A stretch of 64,000 bases of DNA from Bacteroidales bacterium (GTDB taxonomy: Bacteria > Bacteroidota > Bacteroidia > Bacteroidales > UBA3824). Location of the stretch: contig JAEERW010000004.1 of the NCBI GenBank assembly GCA_016286055.1, positions 124,001 to 188,000 on the forward strand, in the 5' to 3' direction. Position 1 is the stretch's first letter, and the number at the start of each line of letters is the position of its first letter. The translations under genes and the position numbers were made by a program. This document shows positions 1 through 7,427 of the stretch, piece after piece. The notes under the pieces were generated by a model. It ran no database searches. It was not told the origin of the DNA and saw only the letters and a list, made by a program, of their open reading frames with translations.

Positions 1-89
1 CTTTGGGTAAACTCGCCACGATAGATATAGTGCATGTCGTCGTTTCCAGTCGACTGCATCAGTTCTAATATAAAATCACGCTCTGACAT
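1..89 (-). CDS. partial protein, possibly SiaB-family kinase (N-terminus)
   Basis: Only the first 29 codons are in the window; the gene runs off the left edge. The ATG is at 87-89 on the minus strand and the peptide begins MSERDFILELMQSTGNDDM, followed by HYIYRGEFTQ. The HYxYRGEFTQ pattern reminds me of the N-terminus of Bacteroidota SiaB-family (DUF6272) histidine-kinase-fold proteins, which phosphorylate a SiaC partner, but the fragment is too short to be sure. It is divergent from ilvB, so the 320-base gap to 411 carries regulatory sequence for ilvB and presumably a promoter for this gene, which I could not pin down. Confidence 0.4.
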   Translation of the reverse strand, partial: MSERDFILELMQSTGNDDMHYIYRGEFTQ

Positions 90-229
90 GTGGCTATGTG
101 GTTTGTATTGGTGTTATAATGTATTACTGATTAAAAAATCAGTGCATTTACCGTGCCATTCGACACCGTTTTAAAATTTTTGTTAAAGGTACGGAATTAT
201 CAAATACGTGTCAAGTTTTTTTGAGAAAA

Positions 230-260
230 TTTGTTGTTTTTAAAAATAGTTGTACTTTTG
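230..260 (+). promoter_or_regulatory. promoter of ilvBN leader (Bacteroidota type)
   Basis: TTTG at 230-233 and TACTTTTG at 253-260 are separated by 19 bases, an exact match to the Bacteroidota consensus TTTG-N19..21-TAnnTTTG. The predicted transcript would start near 267, about 16 bases before the leader-peptide ATG. Confidence 0.75.
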
Positions 261-282
261 CGGTGGTAAACAATGCTATATT

Positions 283-333
283 ATGTATAACAATGTATCA
301 TATATTCCCGTCGTGGTCACACCGCAAAGTTAA
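283..333 (+). CDS. ilv leader peptide (attenuation)
   Basis: A 16-codon reading frame encodes MYNNVSYIPVVVTPQS. Five codons are for branched-chain residues (Val5, Ile8, Val10-12), with three Val codons in a row, as expected for a leader that senses valine/isoleucine-tRNA charging ahead of acetolactate synthase. The stop codon (331-333) lies in the loop of the first leader hairpin. It sits between a consensus promoter and a terminator hairpin directly upstream of ilvB. The assignment is inferred from composition and position; no obvious Shine-Dalgarno site is seen. A competing five-codon frame (MLYYV) starts at 273. Confidence 0.65.
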   Translation: MYNNVSYIPVVVTPQS

Positions 334-396
334 TTGCGGCGGGATTGATTACGCATATTAAAGCCGCACCTTATAAATTGGAGCGGCTTTTTTATT
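322..396 (+). promoter_or_regulatory. transcription attenuator of ilvBN
   Basis: Four segments can be paired in two exclusive ways. Segment 1 CCGCAA (322-327) pairs with segment 2 TTGCGG (334-339). Segment 3 AAAGCCGC (360-367) pairs with segment 4 GCGGCTTT (383-390), giving an 8-bp stem followed by a T run (388-393): an intrinsic terminator 20 bases before ilvB. Segment 2 can instead pair with segment 3 (TGCGGC 335-340 with GCCGCA 363-368), which would break the terminator. A ribosome stalled on the Val codons (310-318) would cover segment 1 and free segment 2, the classical leader-peptide attenuation logic. The pairings are seen in the sequence; the mechanism is inferred. Confidence 0.7.
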
Positions 397-410
397 AAAA
401 ACACAACTTT

Positions 411-2126
411 ATGAGATACAACAACATATCAGGAGCCGAAGCCATCACGCTTGCCCTCATTGCCGAAAACGTGGACATTGTGTTCGGCTATCCGGGCGGA
501 GCAAACCTGCCTATTTACGACTCGTTTTACAATCACGGCGAAAAAATATCGCATATTCTCCTCCGCCACGAACAAGGAGCGGTACACGCCGCCGAGGGTT
601 ACGCCGAAGCATCGGGCAAGGTGGGCGTGTGTATGGCCACATCGGGTCCCGGCGCTACCAACCTGCTCACCGGCATTGCCGATGCTATGCTCGACAGCGT
701 GCCCATTGTGTGCATCACGGGTCAGGTAAACTCCGAAGACCTCGGTTACGACGCTTTTCAAGAAACCGACGTGGTGGGATTCTCTATGCCCGTTACCAAG
801 TGGAACTATCAGATTACCACCGCCGACGAAATTGCCGAAACCATCGCCAAGGCTTTTTACATTGCCCGCAGCGGTCGCCCTGGTCCTGTGCTATTAGACA
901 TTACCAAAAATGCGCAACTATCTATCATAAAGGAGTTTGAATATCATCAATGCACCAAGATAGCCAACTATCATCCCAAATGGAAACCCATTGTAGACAA
1001 GATAGACACCGCCGCCGCTCTGCTCAACAATGCCGAACGTCCGTTTATGGTGGTGGGTCACGGAGCATTAATTTCCAAATGCCGCGACGAGGTGCGCACC
1101 CTTGCCGAAAAACTTAATATACCCGTAGGCTGCACGCTCAAAGGTCTTACAGCTTTTTCGAGCGACAGTCCGCTCTTTGCCGGAATGGTGGGTCTGCACG
1201 GCAACTACGCCGCCAATATGATGACCAACGAGTGCGACGTGCTGCTTGCCGTGGGTATGCGTTTTGCCGACCGTGTAACAGGCAACGTAAAGAAATACGC
1301 TCCGAAAGCCAAGATTATACACATCGACATTGATTTTGCCGAACTCAACAAGGTGAAACGCGCCTACGTGCCTATCAATGCCGACGCAAAATCAGCCCTC
1401 AAACTTATCAACGAACGTATCACACCCAAAGAAAATCCCAAGTGGGTGGAAAAAATAGCCTTCTACCGACAAACCGAACTTGAAAAAATCATAAACCACG
1501 ACCTCGACCCCAATGCCGAGGAACTACGTATGGGAAGGGTTGTGGATGCTGTTTCGTCGCGTTTGCCAATGGGTGCGGTGTGCGTTACCGACGTGGGACA
1601 AAACCAGATGGCGGCGGCTCGGTATTTCCGTCACACTGTCTCCGACTGTCTGATTACCAGTGGCGGACTCGGCACTATGGGTTTTGCGCTTCCGGCTGCT
1701 ATCGGTGCGGCAAACGCCATTCAAGGCTGCAACATTGTGGCTTTTATGGGCGACGGCGGTTTCCAGATGACTATGGAAGAACTCGGTGCTATTATGCAAT
1801 ACCGTCTGCCTATCAAGGTTATCATACTGAACAACAAATACTTAGGAATGATTCGCCAGTTGCAAGACCTCTACTACAAGGGACACGACTATTTTAAAGA
1901 GTTGCAAAACCCCGACTTTGTAAAAATTGCCGCTGCATACGATATTCCCGCCCGACGAGTAACCACTCAAAGCGAATTAAATCAGGCAGTTGAGGATATG
2001 CTCACCACGCCAGGACCTTTCTTAATTGAGGCTCAGGTAGAAAAAAATACCAACATCTACCCCGTAATCAAGACCGGCGGCAGCGCAGGCGACCAAGTTT
2101 TTGAACTTCCTAAAAACCAAGAGTAA
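411..2126 (+). CDS. ilvB: acetolactate synthase large subunit
   Basis: This 571-residue thiamine-diphosphate enzyme condenses pyruvate with pyruvate or 2-oxobutyrate, the first common step of valine, leucine and isoleucine synthesis. The N-terminal TPP domain (about 4-170) has GYPGGANLPIYD and the catalytic Glu54 in RHEQGAVHAAEGYA. The C-terminal TPP domain (about 385-530) has the GDGGF...NNKYLGM cofactor motif. Length is normal for the family. The start follows the leader attenuator by 20 bases. It overlaps ilvN by one base (TAATG), so the two subunits are translationally coupled. Regulation by the upstream Val/Ile leader is likely. Unlike many relatives, no ilvD is beside it in this window. 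Confidence 0.97.
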   Translation: MRYNNISGAEAITLALIAENVDIVFGYPGGANLPIYDSFYNHGEKISHILLRHEQGAVHAAEGYAEASGKVGVCMATSGPGATNLLTGIADAMLDSVPIVCITGQVNSEDLGYDAFQETDVVGFSMPVTKWNYQITTADEIAETIAKAFYIARSGRPGPVLLDITKNAQLSIIKEFEYHQCTKIANYHPKWKPIVDKIDTAAALLNNAERPFMVVGHGALISKCRDEVRTLAEKLNIPVGCTLKGLTAFSSDSPLFAGMVGLHGNYAANMMTNECDVLLAVGMRFADRVTGNVKKYAPKAKIIHIDIDFAELNKVKRAYVPINADAKSALKLINERITPKENPKWVEKIAFYRQTELEKIINHDLDPNAEELRMGRVVDAVSSRLPMGAVCVTDVGQNQMAAARYFRHTVSDCLITSGGLGTMGFALPAAIGAANAIQGCNIVAFMGDGGFQMTMEELGAIMQYRLPIKVIILNNKYLGMIRQLQDLYYKGHDYFKELQNPDFVKIAAAYDIPARRVTTQSELNQAVEDMLTTPGPFLIEAQVEKNTNIYPVIKTGGSAGDQVFELPKNQE

Positions 2127-2665
2127 TGAAAAAGAAGTACACCTTTTTAATATATACCGAAAACCACATCGGACTTTTGAACCGCATATCCATCATTTTT
2201 ACGCGGCACAAGGTAAATGTAGAAACCCTCAACACATCGTCGTGCGTACACGAGGGTCTGCACTCGTTTGTTATCACCATAATTTCCACATTAGAGCAAG
2301 CCAAGCACCTTGCCAAATGTATCGAAAAGCAGGTGGAGGTGGCAAAGGTGTTTCTCTACCGCGAAGACCAGATTATTTCGCAATGCCTCGCCCTATACAA
2401 AATAGCAGTAGACAGCAAAGACACCCTCCGCCGTATCAAAAGTCTTGTAGACACTTGGAACGTTCGTATTTTTGAACAAGAAGAAGAGTTTGTGGTGCTT
2501 GAAAAAACCGGCACGCAGGCCAACCTCGAAATGTTTCTCAAAAACAACCTCCGCGATTTCGACGTGCGCGAATTTATCCAGTCGGCACGAATCATAGTTA
2601 CCAAACCAATGGGCAAACTGCAAGATGTGCTGGCAAGAAGAGACGAAGCCGAGGAGAGGGAATAA
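2126..2665 (+). CDS. ilvN: acetolactate synthase small (regulatory) subunit
   Basis: A 179-residue protein with an N-terminal ACT domain (YTENHIGLLNRISIIFTRHKVNVETL, residues about 8-33) that binds valine for feedback inhibition, followed by the C-terminal ALS small-subunit domain. Its ATG overlaps the ilvB stop codon. It is the last gene of the ilvBN unit as found here; the next gene is convergent and begins only 11 bases after the stop, with no recognisable terminator between. Identification rests on the ACT pattern and on the position directly after ilvB. Confidence 0.94.
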   Translation: MKKKYTFLIYTENHIGLLNRISIIFTRHKVNVETLNTSSCVHEGLHSFVITIISTLEQAKHLAKCIEKQVEVAKVFLYREDQIISQCLALYKIAVDSKDTLRRIKSLVDTWNVRIFEQEEEFVVLEKTGTQANLEMFLKNNLRDFDVREFIQSARIIVTKPMGKLQDVLARRDEAEERE

Positions 2666-2676
2666 CGGAGAAAACA

Positions 2677-3240
2677 TTAATCTTCGTCCAAATCTTTGAG
2701 GTCGAAATAAAGCAAGCGTGTAGGTTCATCAGCATCCTCCTCGTTGAGGGGTACAAAACCGTTCCTTAGATAAAACGGAATGGCGGCTGCGTAAGCATCA
2801 ACAGTAATGAAACGGCAGCCAGTTTTATTGTCGGAAACGAAGAAACTTTTAATAAAGTCAAGCAACATTCCACCGAAACCTTTTCCTTTTGCTGAAACGG
2901 AGACACCTAAACGCCCTATTTTTGCAGCAGGATAACTTTTCAACCTCTTTCGATTATTGAAACGACGGCTAAATCGGTTGAATTTTGTCTTGTTATCAAA
3001 GTCAGATATTGATATTCGGTCGTTTGCAAGACTGAAAAAAGCTATCACATTGTTGTGGTTTAAATCCGCGTTATCTTCTAAAACGTATGTAACAGATAGT
3101 TTCTCCTTGCGGTATAAAGGACTTTCGCAGAGAATGAAGTCATTTAGGTCATCATCTCCACAGTCAAATGACGTAACAATTTCGTTTTCTTCTAATTCGA
3201 CAATATTCAACCGAGTATTATCAATCACATTCTGCTGCAT
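2677..3240 (-). CDS. GNAT-family acetyltransferase, toxin-like
   Basis: A 187-residue GCN5-type N-acetyltransferase. The N-terminal FDCGDDDLNDFI pattern is characteristic of the GNATs found in toxin-antitoxin modules (TacT/AtaT group), which acetylate aminoacyl-tRNA. The acetyl-CoA loop is present as RLGVSVSAKGKGFGGMLL (about residues 110-127). The start overlaps the end of the upstream 68-residue gene by 20 bases, so both are co-translated from one promoter at 3460-3491. Family assignment is good; toxin function is inferred from the motif and gene pair. An ordinary metabolic acetyltransferase is the alternative. Confidence 0.8.
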   Translation of the reverse strand: MQQNVIDNTRLNIVELEENEIVTSFDCGDDDLNDFILCESPLYRKEKLSVTYVLEDNADLNHNNVIAFFSLANDRISISDFDNKTKFNRFSRRFNNRKRLKSYPAAKIGRLGVSVSAKGKGFGGMLLDFIKSFFVSDNKTGCRFITVDAYAAAIPFYLRNGFVPLNEEDADEPTRLLYFDLKDLDED

Positions 3241-3427
3241 TTTGTTGCTCTTTTAATCTCCTTTTCCGTTCTTCACCACGACGTAGCATCTCCATGCACA
3301 TCTCATAATTTGATTTGATGCGTGCCCGTTCTTCGGGTGAAATGTGGCGTTTTTCTTTCATACGAGCCTCAAAACGTCGTGCGTCCGCGCCATAGAGAAT
3401 CGGTGTTTCTTTAATCGGTCGTGCCAT
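3221..3427 (-). CDS. small charged protein, putative antitoxin partner of GNAT
   Basis: A 68-residue, strongly basic and Arg/Glu-rich protein beginning MARPIKETPILYGADARRF. The central part (about 20-60) should be helical. I recognise the MARPIKETP start as common in Bacteroidota proteins encoded just before GNAT or other small effectors, but it is not an RHH/DUF1778 antitoxin in any way I can show. It is the first gene of a two-gene unit and overlaps the GNAT start by 20 bases. The antitoxin role is inference from context only. Confidence 0.6.
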   Translation of the reverse strand: MARPIKETPILYGADARRFEARMKEKRHISPEERARIKSNYEMCMEMLRRGEERKRRLKEQQNAAECD

Positions 3428-3459
3428 AATAGTATCAGTTTTAATTAGTTTTACGGATG

Positions 3460-3491
3460 CAAAGATAATGAGGTTTTATGAATGATGCAAA
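3460..3491 (-). promoter_or_regulatory. promoter of the GNAT gene pair
   Basis: On the minus strand TATCTTTG (3460-3467) is preceded by TTTG (3488-3491) with 20 bases between, matching the Bacteroidota consensus. It reads toward the 68-residue gene that starts at 3427. Confidence 0.7.
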
Positions 3492-3514
3492 TAATCATCC
3501 CGATGTTATCATTT

Positions 3515-3551
3515 TAAATAAAAAACCGCCGCAGATTTTTTTGCGACGGTT
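3515..3551 (-). terminator. intrinsic terminator after the BspA-like gene
   Basis: Arms 3524-3533 (AACCGCCGCA) and 3542-3551 (TGCGACGGTT) form a 10-bp stem with one mismatch. On the minus strand it is followed by a T-rich stretch (complement of 3515-3525), so it ends leftward transcription from the BspA-like gene. Confidence 0.6.
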
Positions 3552-3577
3552 ATATTTTTGTTTGTATTGTGATAAAC

Positions 3578-3616
3578 CGTACACGAGGTATAGGCGCGTA
3601 CACGAGGTACGCCCCT
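3578..3616. repeat. tandem 13-bp repeat, likely dispersed intergenic element
   Basis: CGTACACGAGGTA occurs at 3578-3590 and again at 3597-3609, 19 bases apart, followed by CGCCCCTAC. It overlaps the stop codon of the BspA-like gene. The GGGGCGTACCTCGTGTACGC phrase on the minus strand resembles short dispersed intergenic repeats seen in Bacteroidota genomes; that comparison is from memory. Confidence 0.5.
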
Positions 3617-5699
3617 ACAATGACAATTTATACGATGCACCGTTGATGGTTACAATCACAATTCCCGATTTGTTTATTTTGATTTGTTCACGGGTTGATT
3701 TTGTGGAGGCAGATTTTATTAATCTGCCATTTAAGTCGATTATTGTGTATTTGGTGTCGGGAGCGGATTCGATAAAGATGGTGCGGTTTGATGACCATAC
3801 TTTTACAGAATGAATGTCTGATATATCAGATACAGGCGTAGGTGTTTTTTCCTTTACTATTACGGTCAACTCATTTTTAAAAGCCCGATAATATACTCTC
3901 AAAATCTGTTCACCAACTGTATTTTTTTCATAACCATATATGTCGGCTTTCGATAGTTCCACGGTTTCCGTCTCGCCTGTGTTAAAGGTTACTGTAAGTA
4001 TGCCGTTTTCAGGAGAGAAATCATCACCTACGGTGTATTCTGTAACAGGAAGTGTGGTAATCATTACAGTGTTAACCCGTTTAAAAGCCAGTTCTCCTGA
4101 TTGGGTTAAGTAGCCGGGATTCTCAGTGCCGCCATCAATTATGGCGTAAGAACAATCGGTAAAATAAGGATTATAAAATGTGCCCTTGCCACCGTATAGG
4201 GTTAAACAATCTTTAAACATACCTGACGACATGGCAACGGAAGCTGTTGACCAATTCTTACCCACGAATACAGATTCGAGTTTTTCGCATCCAGAAAACA
4301 AGCGAGTCATATTGGTTACAATGGCGGTATTAAACCCTGAGAGGTCTAAAGTATATAGACTCTTACAAAATTGGAACATAGCGTCCATATATTCCACATT
4401 TCCAGTATAGAGGTGGTCAAAGTCTATTTGTGAGAGGTTGCTCATGCCATAAAACCAATATGATAGCTTTGTTGGGGTGAAAGTGTAGAACGAATCGTCG
4501 AAACGAACATTGGCGATAGATGTGCAGATATCGGAAGTCCAGTTTTTATCATCCTGTTTTGTTCTCAATGGCAGTGCTCCATCAATTTTTTTTTCGTCGA
4601 AATAGAATGTAACTGTGTTACCTCTAATTACGGCGTAAGGAGAAAAATGAGAAACGTAAGCCGGCTCCCCCGACTTAGTTAAAAAGCCAGGGTTATCAGT
4701 GCCACCGTCAATGTGTGCATAGTCTGCTCTTACATATCTTCCATAATTACTACTCTTAGAACCCTTTCCCCCATAGATTTGGTTACATTCCCAAAATACT
4801 GTTTGGTTTGGATCAGTTAATGAAGCGGTAGACCAATCATCACCTACAAAAATAGTGTTAAGTCTATAACATTGACAAAACATACTCTCCATGTTCGTAA
4901 CATTCGCTGTATTAAAGTTACTTAAATCAATGGTAGTAAGTCTGCTGCAACTATCGAACATACTACGTGTTATTGTAAGATTCGGTGTCTTAAAGCTGCT
5001 TAAATCAAGGTTAGTAAGTCTTTCGCATCCACTAAACATATGCTCCATATCCGTAACATTCTCAGTATTAAAGTTGCTTACATCAAGGGTAGTAAGGCTG
5101 TTGCAAGCTGAGAACATACAATACATAGTCGTAACATTTTTTGTATCAAAGCTGTTTAAATCAAGGTTGGTGAGACCTTTGCAACGATAGAACATCATGT
5201 GCATATTCGTAACATTCGCAGTATTAAAGTTGCTCACATCAAGGAAGATAAGACTACGGCAATCACTGAACATATTCTGCATATTCTTAACATTCGCAGT
5301 ATTAAAGTTGCTCAAATCAAGGGAGATAAGACTACGGCAATCATCGAACATAAACTGCATATTCGTAACATTCTCAGTATGGAGATACTCTTTCATACCA
5401 GTAATTTCGGTGAGATTGGAATATCCATGAAACCAATAGGAGCATACAGTAGGTTTATAATCATTAAACGAAAGATCGAACACTACCTTTTTTACAGATT
5501 CTCTGACATTATTAGGCCAACTTGGATCATCCCAATACCTTTGTATCGACAATGCTCCTTGGGGTTGGCTGTTGTTATAGTAAAATGTGGCAACACCGTC
5601 TAGGTCGATTACTACGTATGGTTTTTTTGTATTCTGTGCATACACTCCTATTGAGAGTAGCATCAGAAGTAATGTTGATAAGAAAGTCTTTAAATTCAT
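3615..5699 (-). CDS. BspA-like DUF285 repeat surface protein
   Basis: The likely start is the ATG at 5697-5699, which gives a normal signal peptide (MNLKTFLSTLLLMLLSIGVYAQ) and 694 residues; an in-frame upstream ATG at 5795 would put 32 unlikely residues in front and run through a hairpin. Two blocks of DUF285/BspA-type leucine-rich repeats follow, unit FNTxNVTNMxxMFxxCxxLTxLDLS, with W-containing FVGxxWSTAS caps. Near the C-terminus is a bacterial Ig-like domain (TEYTVGDDFSPENGILTV...). The last 70 residues (YTIIDLNGRLIKS... GIVIVTINGASYKLSL) look like a Por/type IX secretion sorting domain. Probably a surface adhesin. It interrupts the ilv locus and is flanked by repeat elements. Confidence 0.85.
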   Translation of the reverse strand: MNLKTFLSTLLLMLLSIGVYAQNTKKPYVVIDLDGVATFYYNNSQPQGALSIQRYWDDPSWPNNVRESVKKVVFDLSFNDYKPTVCSYWFHGYSNLTEITGMKEYLHTENVTNMQFMFDDCRSLISLDLSNFNTANVKNMQNMFSDCRSLIFLDVSNFNTANVTNMHMMFYRCKGLTNLDLNSFDTKNVTTMYCMFSACNSLTTLDVSNFNTENVTDMEHMFSGCERLTNLDLSSFKTPNLTITRSMFDSCSRLTTIDLSNFNTANVTNMESMFCQCYRLNTIFVGDDWSTASLTDPNQTVFWECNQIYGGKGSKSSNYGRYVRADYAHIDGGTDNPGFLTKSGEPAYVSHFSPYAVIRGNTVTFYFDEKKIDGALPLRTKQDDKNWTSDICTSIANVRFDDSFYTFTPTKLSYWFYGMSNLSQIDFDHLYTGNVEYMDAMFQFCKSLYTLDLSGFNTAIVTNMTRLFSGCEKLESVFVGKNWSTASVAMSSGMFKDCLTLYGGKGTFYNPYFTDCSYAIIDGGTENPGYLTQSGELAFKRVNTVMITTLPVTEYTVGDDFSPENGILTVTFNTGETETVELSKADIYGYEKNTVGEQILRVYYRAFKNELTVIVKEKTPTPVSDISDIHSVKVWSSNRTIFIESAPDTKYTIIDLNGRLIKSASTKSTREQIKINKSGIVIVTINGASYKLSL

Positions 5700-5732
5700 C
5701 TTGTTTAGAGTTTTATAATTATACATTGTTGG

Positions 5733-5784
5733 ATAAAAAAAACGCCGCAGAAGTGTTACGACATAGCGTGGCACTTCTACGGCG
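5733..5784 (-). terminator. hairpin with T run upstream of the BspA-like gene
   Basis: CGCCGCAGAAGTG (5743-5755) and CACTTCTACGGCG (5772-5784) pair over 13 positions with one mismatch. On the minus strand the hairpin is followed by eight Ts (complement of 5735-5742). It could terminate leftward transcription from the decayed nuclease gene at 5880-6062, or act as an attenuator 34 bases before the BspA-like start. Confidence 0.55.
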
Positions 5785-5879
5785 GTGAATTGCACAAAAT
5801 AAGTTTAAGAAGGTCGGTTTCCCCCCCCATAAAGCATTATTTACTTTTGGTGTAGTATTCAAGATATATGGCATAGTGG

Positions 5880-6062
5880 TTAGAGGTTTGAGATTTCGGA
5901 AAGCGAAAGTTGTGTTGCAAGATAGTTGTTGTAGCTATCGTCGTACTGCATCTGCTGCTTGGGTGAGAAATTGGAGTACTCTGCTAGCTTTTCAAGCCGC
6001 ATAAAGAGCGGCATCTCGTTGGTGAAGGTAATGCTGTTTCCATTGTGTCCATATTTGATAGG
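5880..6062 (-). pseudogene. C-terminal remnant of Rpn/PD-(D/E)XK nuclease-transposase
   Basis: An open frame of 60 codons on the minus strand, bounded upstream by a stop codon (6063-6065), encodes ITFTNEMPLFMRLEKLAEYS followed by NFSPKQQMQYDDSYNNYLAT and a short tail. This matches, from memory, the C-terminal end of Rpn-family (TIGR01784, PD-(D/E)XK) recombination-promoting nucleases, where a LSPEEQxxYExSLK-like motif is typical. The nuclease domain, about 200 residues, is absent. It lies just upstream of ilvC and is evidence of past insertion and decay here. A run of nine Cs (5820-5828 area) follows it. Confidence 0.6.
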
Positions 6063-6153
6063 TTATATATCCATCTAATATGCAAAGATAATAAAGGTTT
6101 TTCAAATTTTCAAAAATTTTCCTCAAAATCTCTCCTCTTTAAAAAATAATCTC

Positions 6154-6161
6154 TACCTTTG
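6154..6161 (+). promoter_or_regulatory. -7 element upstream of ilvC
   Basis: TACCTTTG fits the TAnnTTTG element and lies 43 bases before the ilvC ATG. No clear TTTG partner is found 19-21 bases upstream. ilvC therefore appears to have its own promoter after separation from ilvBN. Confidence 0.55.
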
Positions 6162-6204
6162 TGCAAAATAAAAACATAACAAATCATAAAAAAACAATAT
6201 AGAA

Positions 6205-7248
6205 ATGGCAAAGATGAATTTTGGCGGCGTTATCGAGAATGTGATGACCCGCGAAGAATTTCCTTTGGAAAAAGCACGTGAAATTTTAAAAAACGAAACC
6301 ATCGCCGTAATTGGTTACGGTGTACAGGGTCCCGGACAATCGCAAAACCTCCGCGACAATGGTTTTAATGTAATTGTTGGTCAACGCGCCGGCAAAACTT
6401 TTGAAAAAGCCAAAGCTGACGGTTGGAAACCCGGCGAAACACTTTTCTCAATTGAAGAGGCCTGCGAAAAAGGCACTATTATAATGTGTCTTCTTTCAGA
6501 TGCCGCTGTAATGTCGGTATGGCCTACTTTGAAAAAATATCTCACAGCTGGCAAATCGCTCTATTTCTCACACGGATTCGCCATCACTTGGAGCGACCGC
6601 ACAGGCGTGGTTCCTCCCAAAGATATCGACGTAATAATGGTTGCACCCAAAGGTTCGGGCACATCACTCCGCACAATGTTTCTCGAAGGCCGCGGCTTGA
6701 ACTCTTCTTACGCTGTATATCAAGACGCTACTGGCAAGGCTCTCGAAAAAACTCTCGCACTCGGTATCGGTATCGGTTCGGGCTACTTGTTTGAGACTAC
6801 TTTCCAACGCGAAGCCACATCCGACCTCACTGGCGAACGCGGCTCGCTTATGGGCGCTATTCAAGGCTTGCTCTTGGCTCAATACGAAGTGCTCCGCGAG
6901 AATGGTCACTCTCCCTCTGAGGCTTTCAACGAAACAGTTGAGGAACTCACTCAGAGTCTTGGACCTCTCTTTGCAAAGAACGGTATGGACTGGATGTACG
7001 CCAACTGCTCTACCACAGCACAGCGCGGCGCATTGGATTGGTTCCCCCGTTTCCACGACGCCATCAAACCCGTGGTTCAGAAACTTTACGAAAGCGTAAA
7101 ATGCGGCAACGAGGCTCAGATTTCTATCGATGCCAACTCTAAGCCCGACTATCGCGAAGGTCTCGAAAAAGAACTCAAAGCTCTCCGCGAAAGCGAAATG
7201 TGGCAAACAGCCGTAACAGTACGCAAACTCCGCCCGGAAAATAATTAG
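6205..7248 (+). CDS. ilvC: ketol-acid reductoisomerase
   Basis: A 347-residue NADPH-dependent enzyme that isomerises and reduces acetolactate or acetohydroxybutyrate, the step after IlvBN. The Rossmann fold holds IAVIGYGVQGPGQSQNL (about 33-49). The knotted C-terminal domain carries the metal-binding acidic residues (DLTGERGSLMGAIQGLLLAQYE, about 209-230, and the ETVEELTQ segment). Length fits a class I enzyme. It is about 3.5 kb from ilvN, separated by accessory genes, and has its own -7 element and terminator. Confidence 0.97.
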   Translation: MAKMNFGGVIENVMTREEFPLEKAREILKNETIAVIGYGVQGPGQSQNLRDNGFNVIVGQRAGKTFEKAKADGWKPGETLFSIEEACEKGTIIMCLLSDAAVMSVWPTLKKYLTAGKSLYFSHGFAITWSDRTGVVPPKDIDVIMVAPKGSGTSLRTMFLEGRGLNSSYAVYQDATGKALEKTLALGIGIGSGYLFETTFQREATSDLTGERGSLMGAIQGLLLAQYEVLRENGHSPSEAFNETVEELTQSLGPLFAKNGMDWMYANCSTTAQRGALDWFPRFHDAIKPVVQKLYESVKCGNEAQISIDANSKPDYREGLEKELKALRESEMWQTAVTVRKLRPENN

Positions 7249-7272
7249 ATTCATTAGTTGTTTCCATAGATT

Positions 7273-7317
7273 ATCCGCAGCCATCCGTTAACTTCGGGCA
7301 ACTGCGGATTTTTTTTG
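7273..7317 (+). terminator. intrinsic terminator after ilvC
   Basis: ATCCGCAG (7273-7280) pairs with CTGCGGAT (7302-7309) and a run of Ts follows to 7316. It is 25 bases past the ilvC stop. Confidence 0.8.
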
Positions 7318-7330
7318 TTTGGCAATAGCA

Positions 7331-7366
7331 CAAAAAAAGACCCGCTGTTTTTCAACAACGGGTCTT
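7331..7366 (-). terminator. intrinsic terminator after tRNA-Met
   Basis: AAGACCCG (7337-7344) and CGGGTCTT (7359-7366), extended inward by TGTT/AACA, form a strong hairpin. On the minus strand it is followed by T residues (complement of 7332-7338), 62 bases after the tRNA-Met 3' end. Confidence 0.75.
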
Positions 7367-7427
7367 ACTCCTTTAACCACTATTATAAACTTATGAAAAA
7401 GTTTATAAAATCTCAAAATACCCTAAG

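Noticed and set aside
4891..5430. Antisense open frames opposite the BspA-like gene
   Set aside because: They mirror the leucine-rich repeat periodicity of the real gene and lack promoters or domains.
5820..5830. C9 run as phase-variable switch
   Set aside because: It lies between a pseudogene and a hairpin, not in a gene or promoter spacer.
6664..7284. 206-codon frame on the minus strand over ilvC
   Set aside because: Out-of-frame shadow of a highly conserved enzyme gene; composition is not protein-like.
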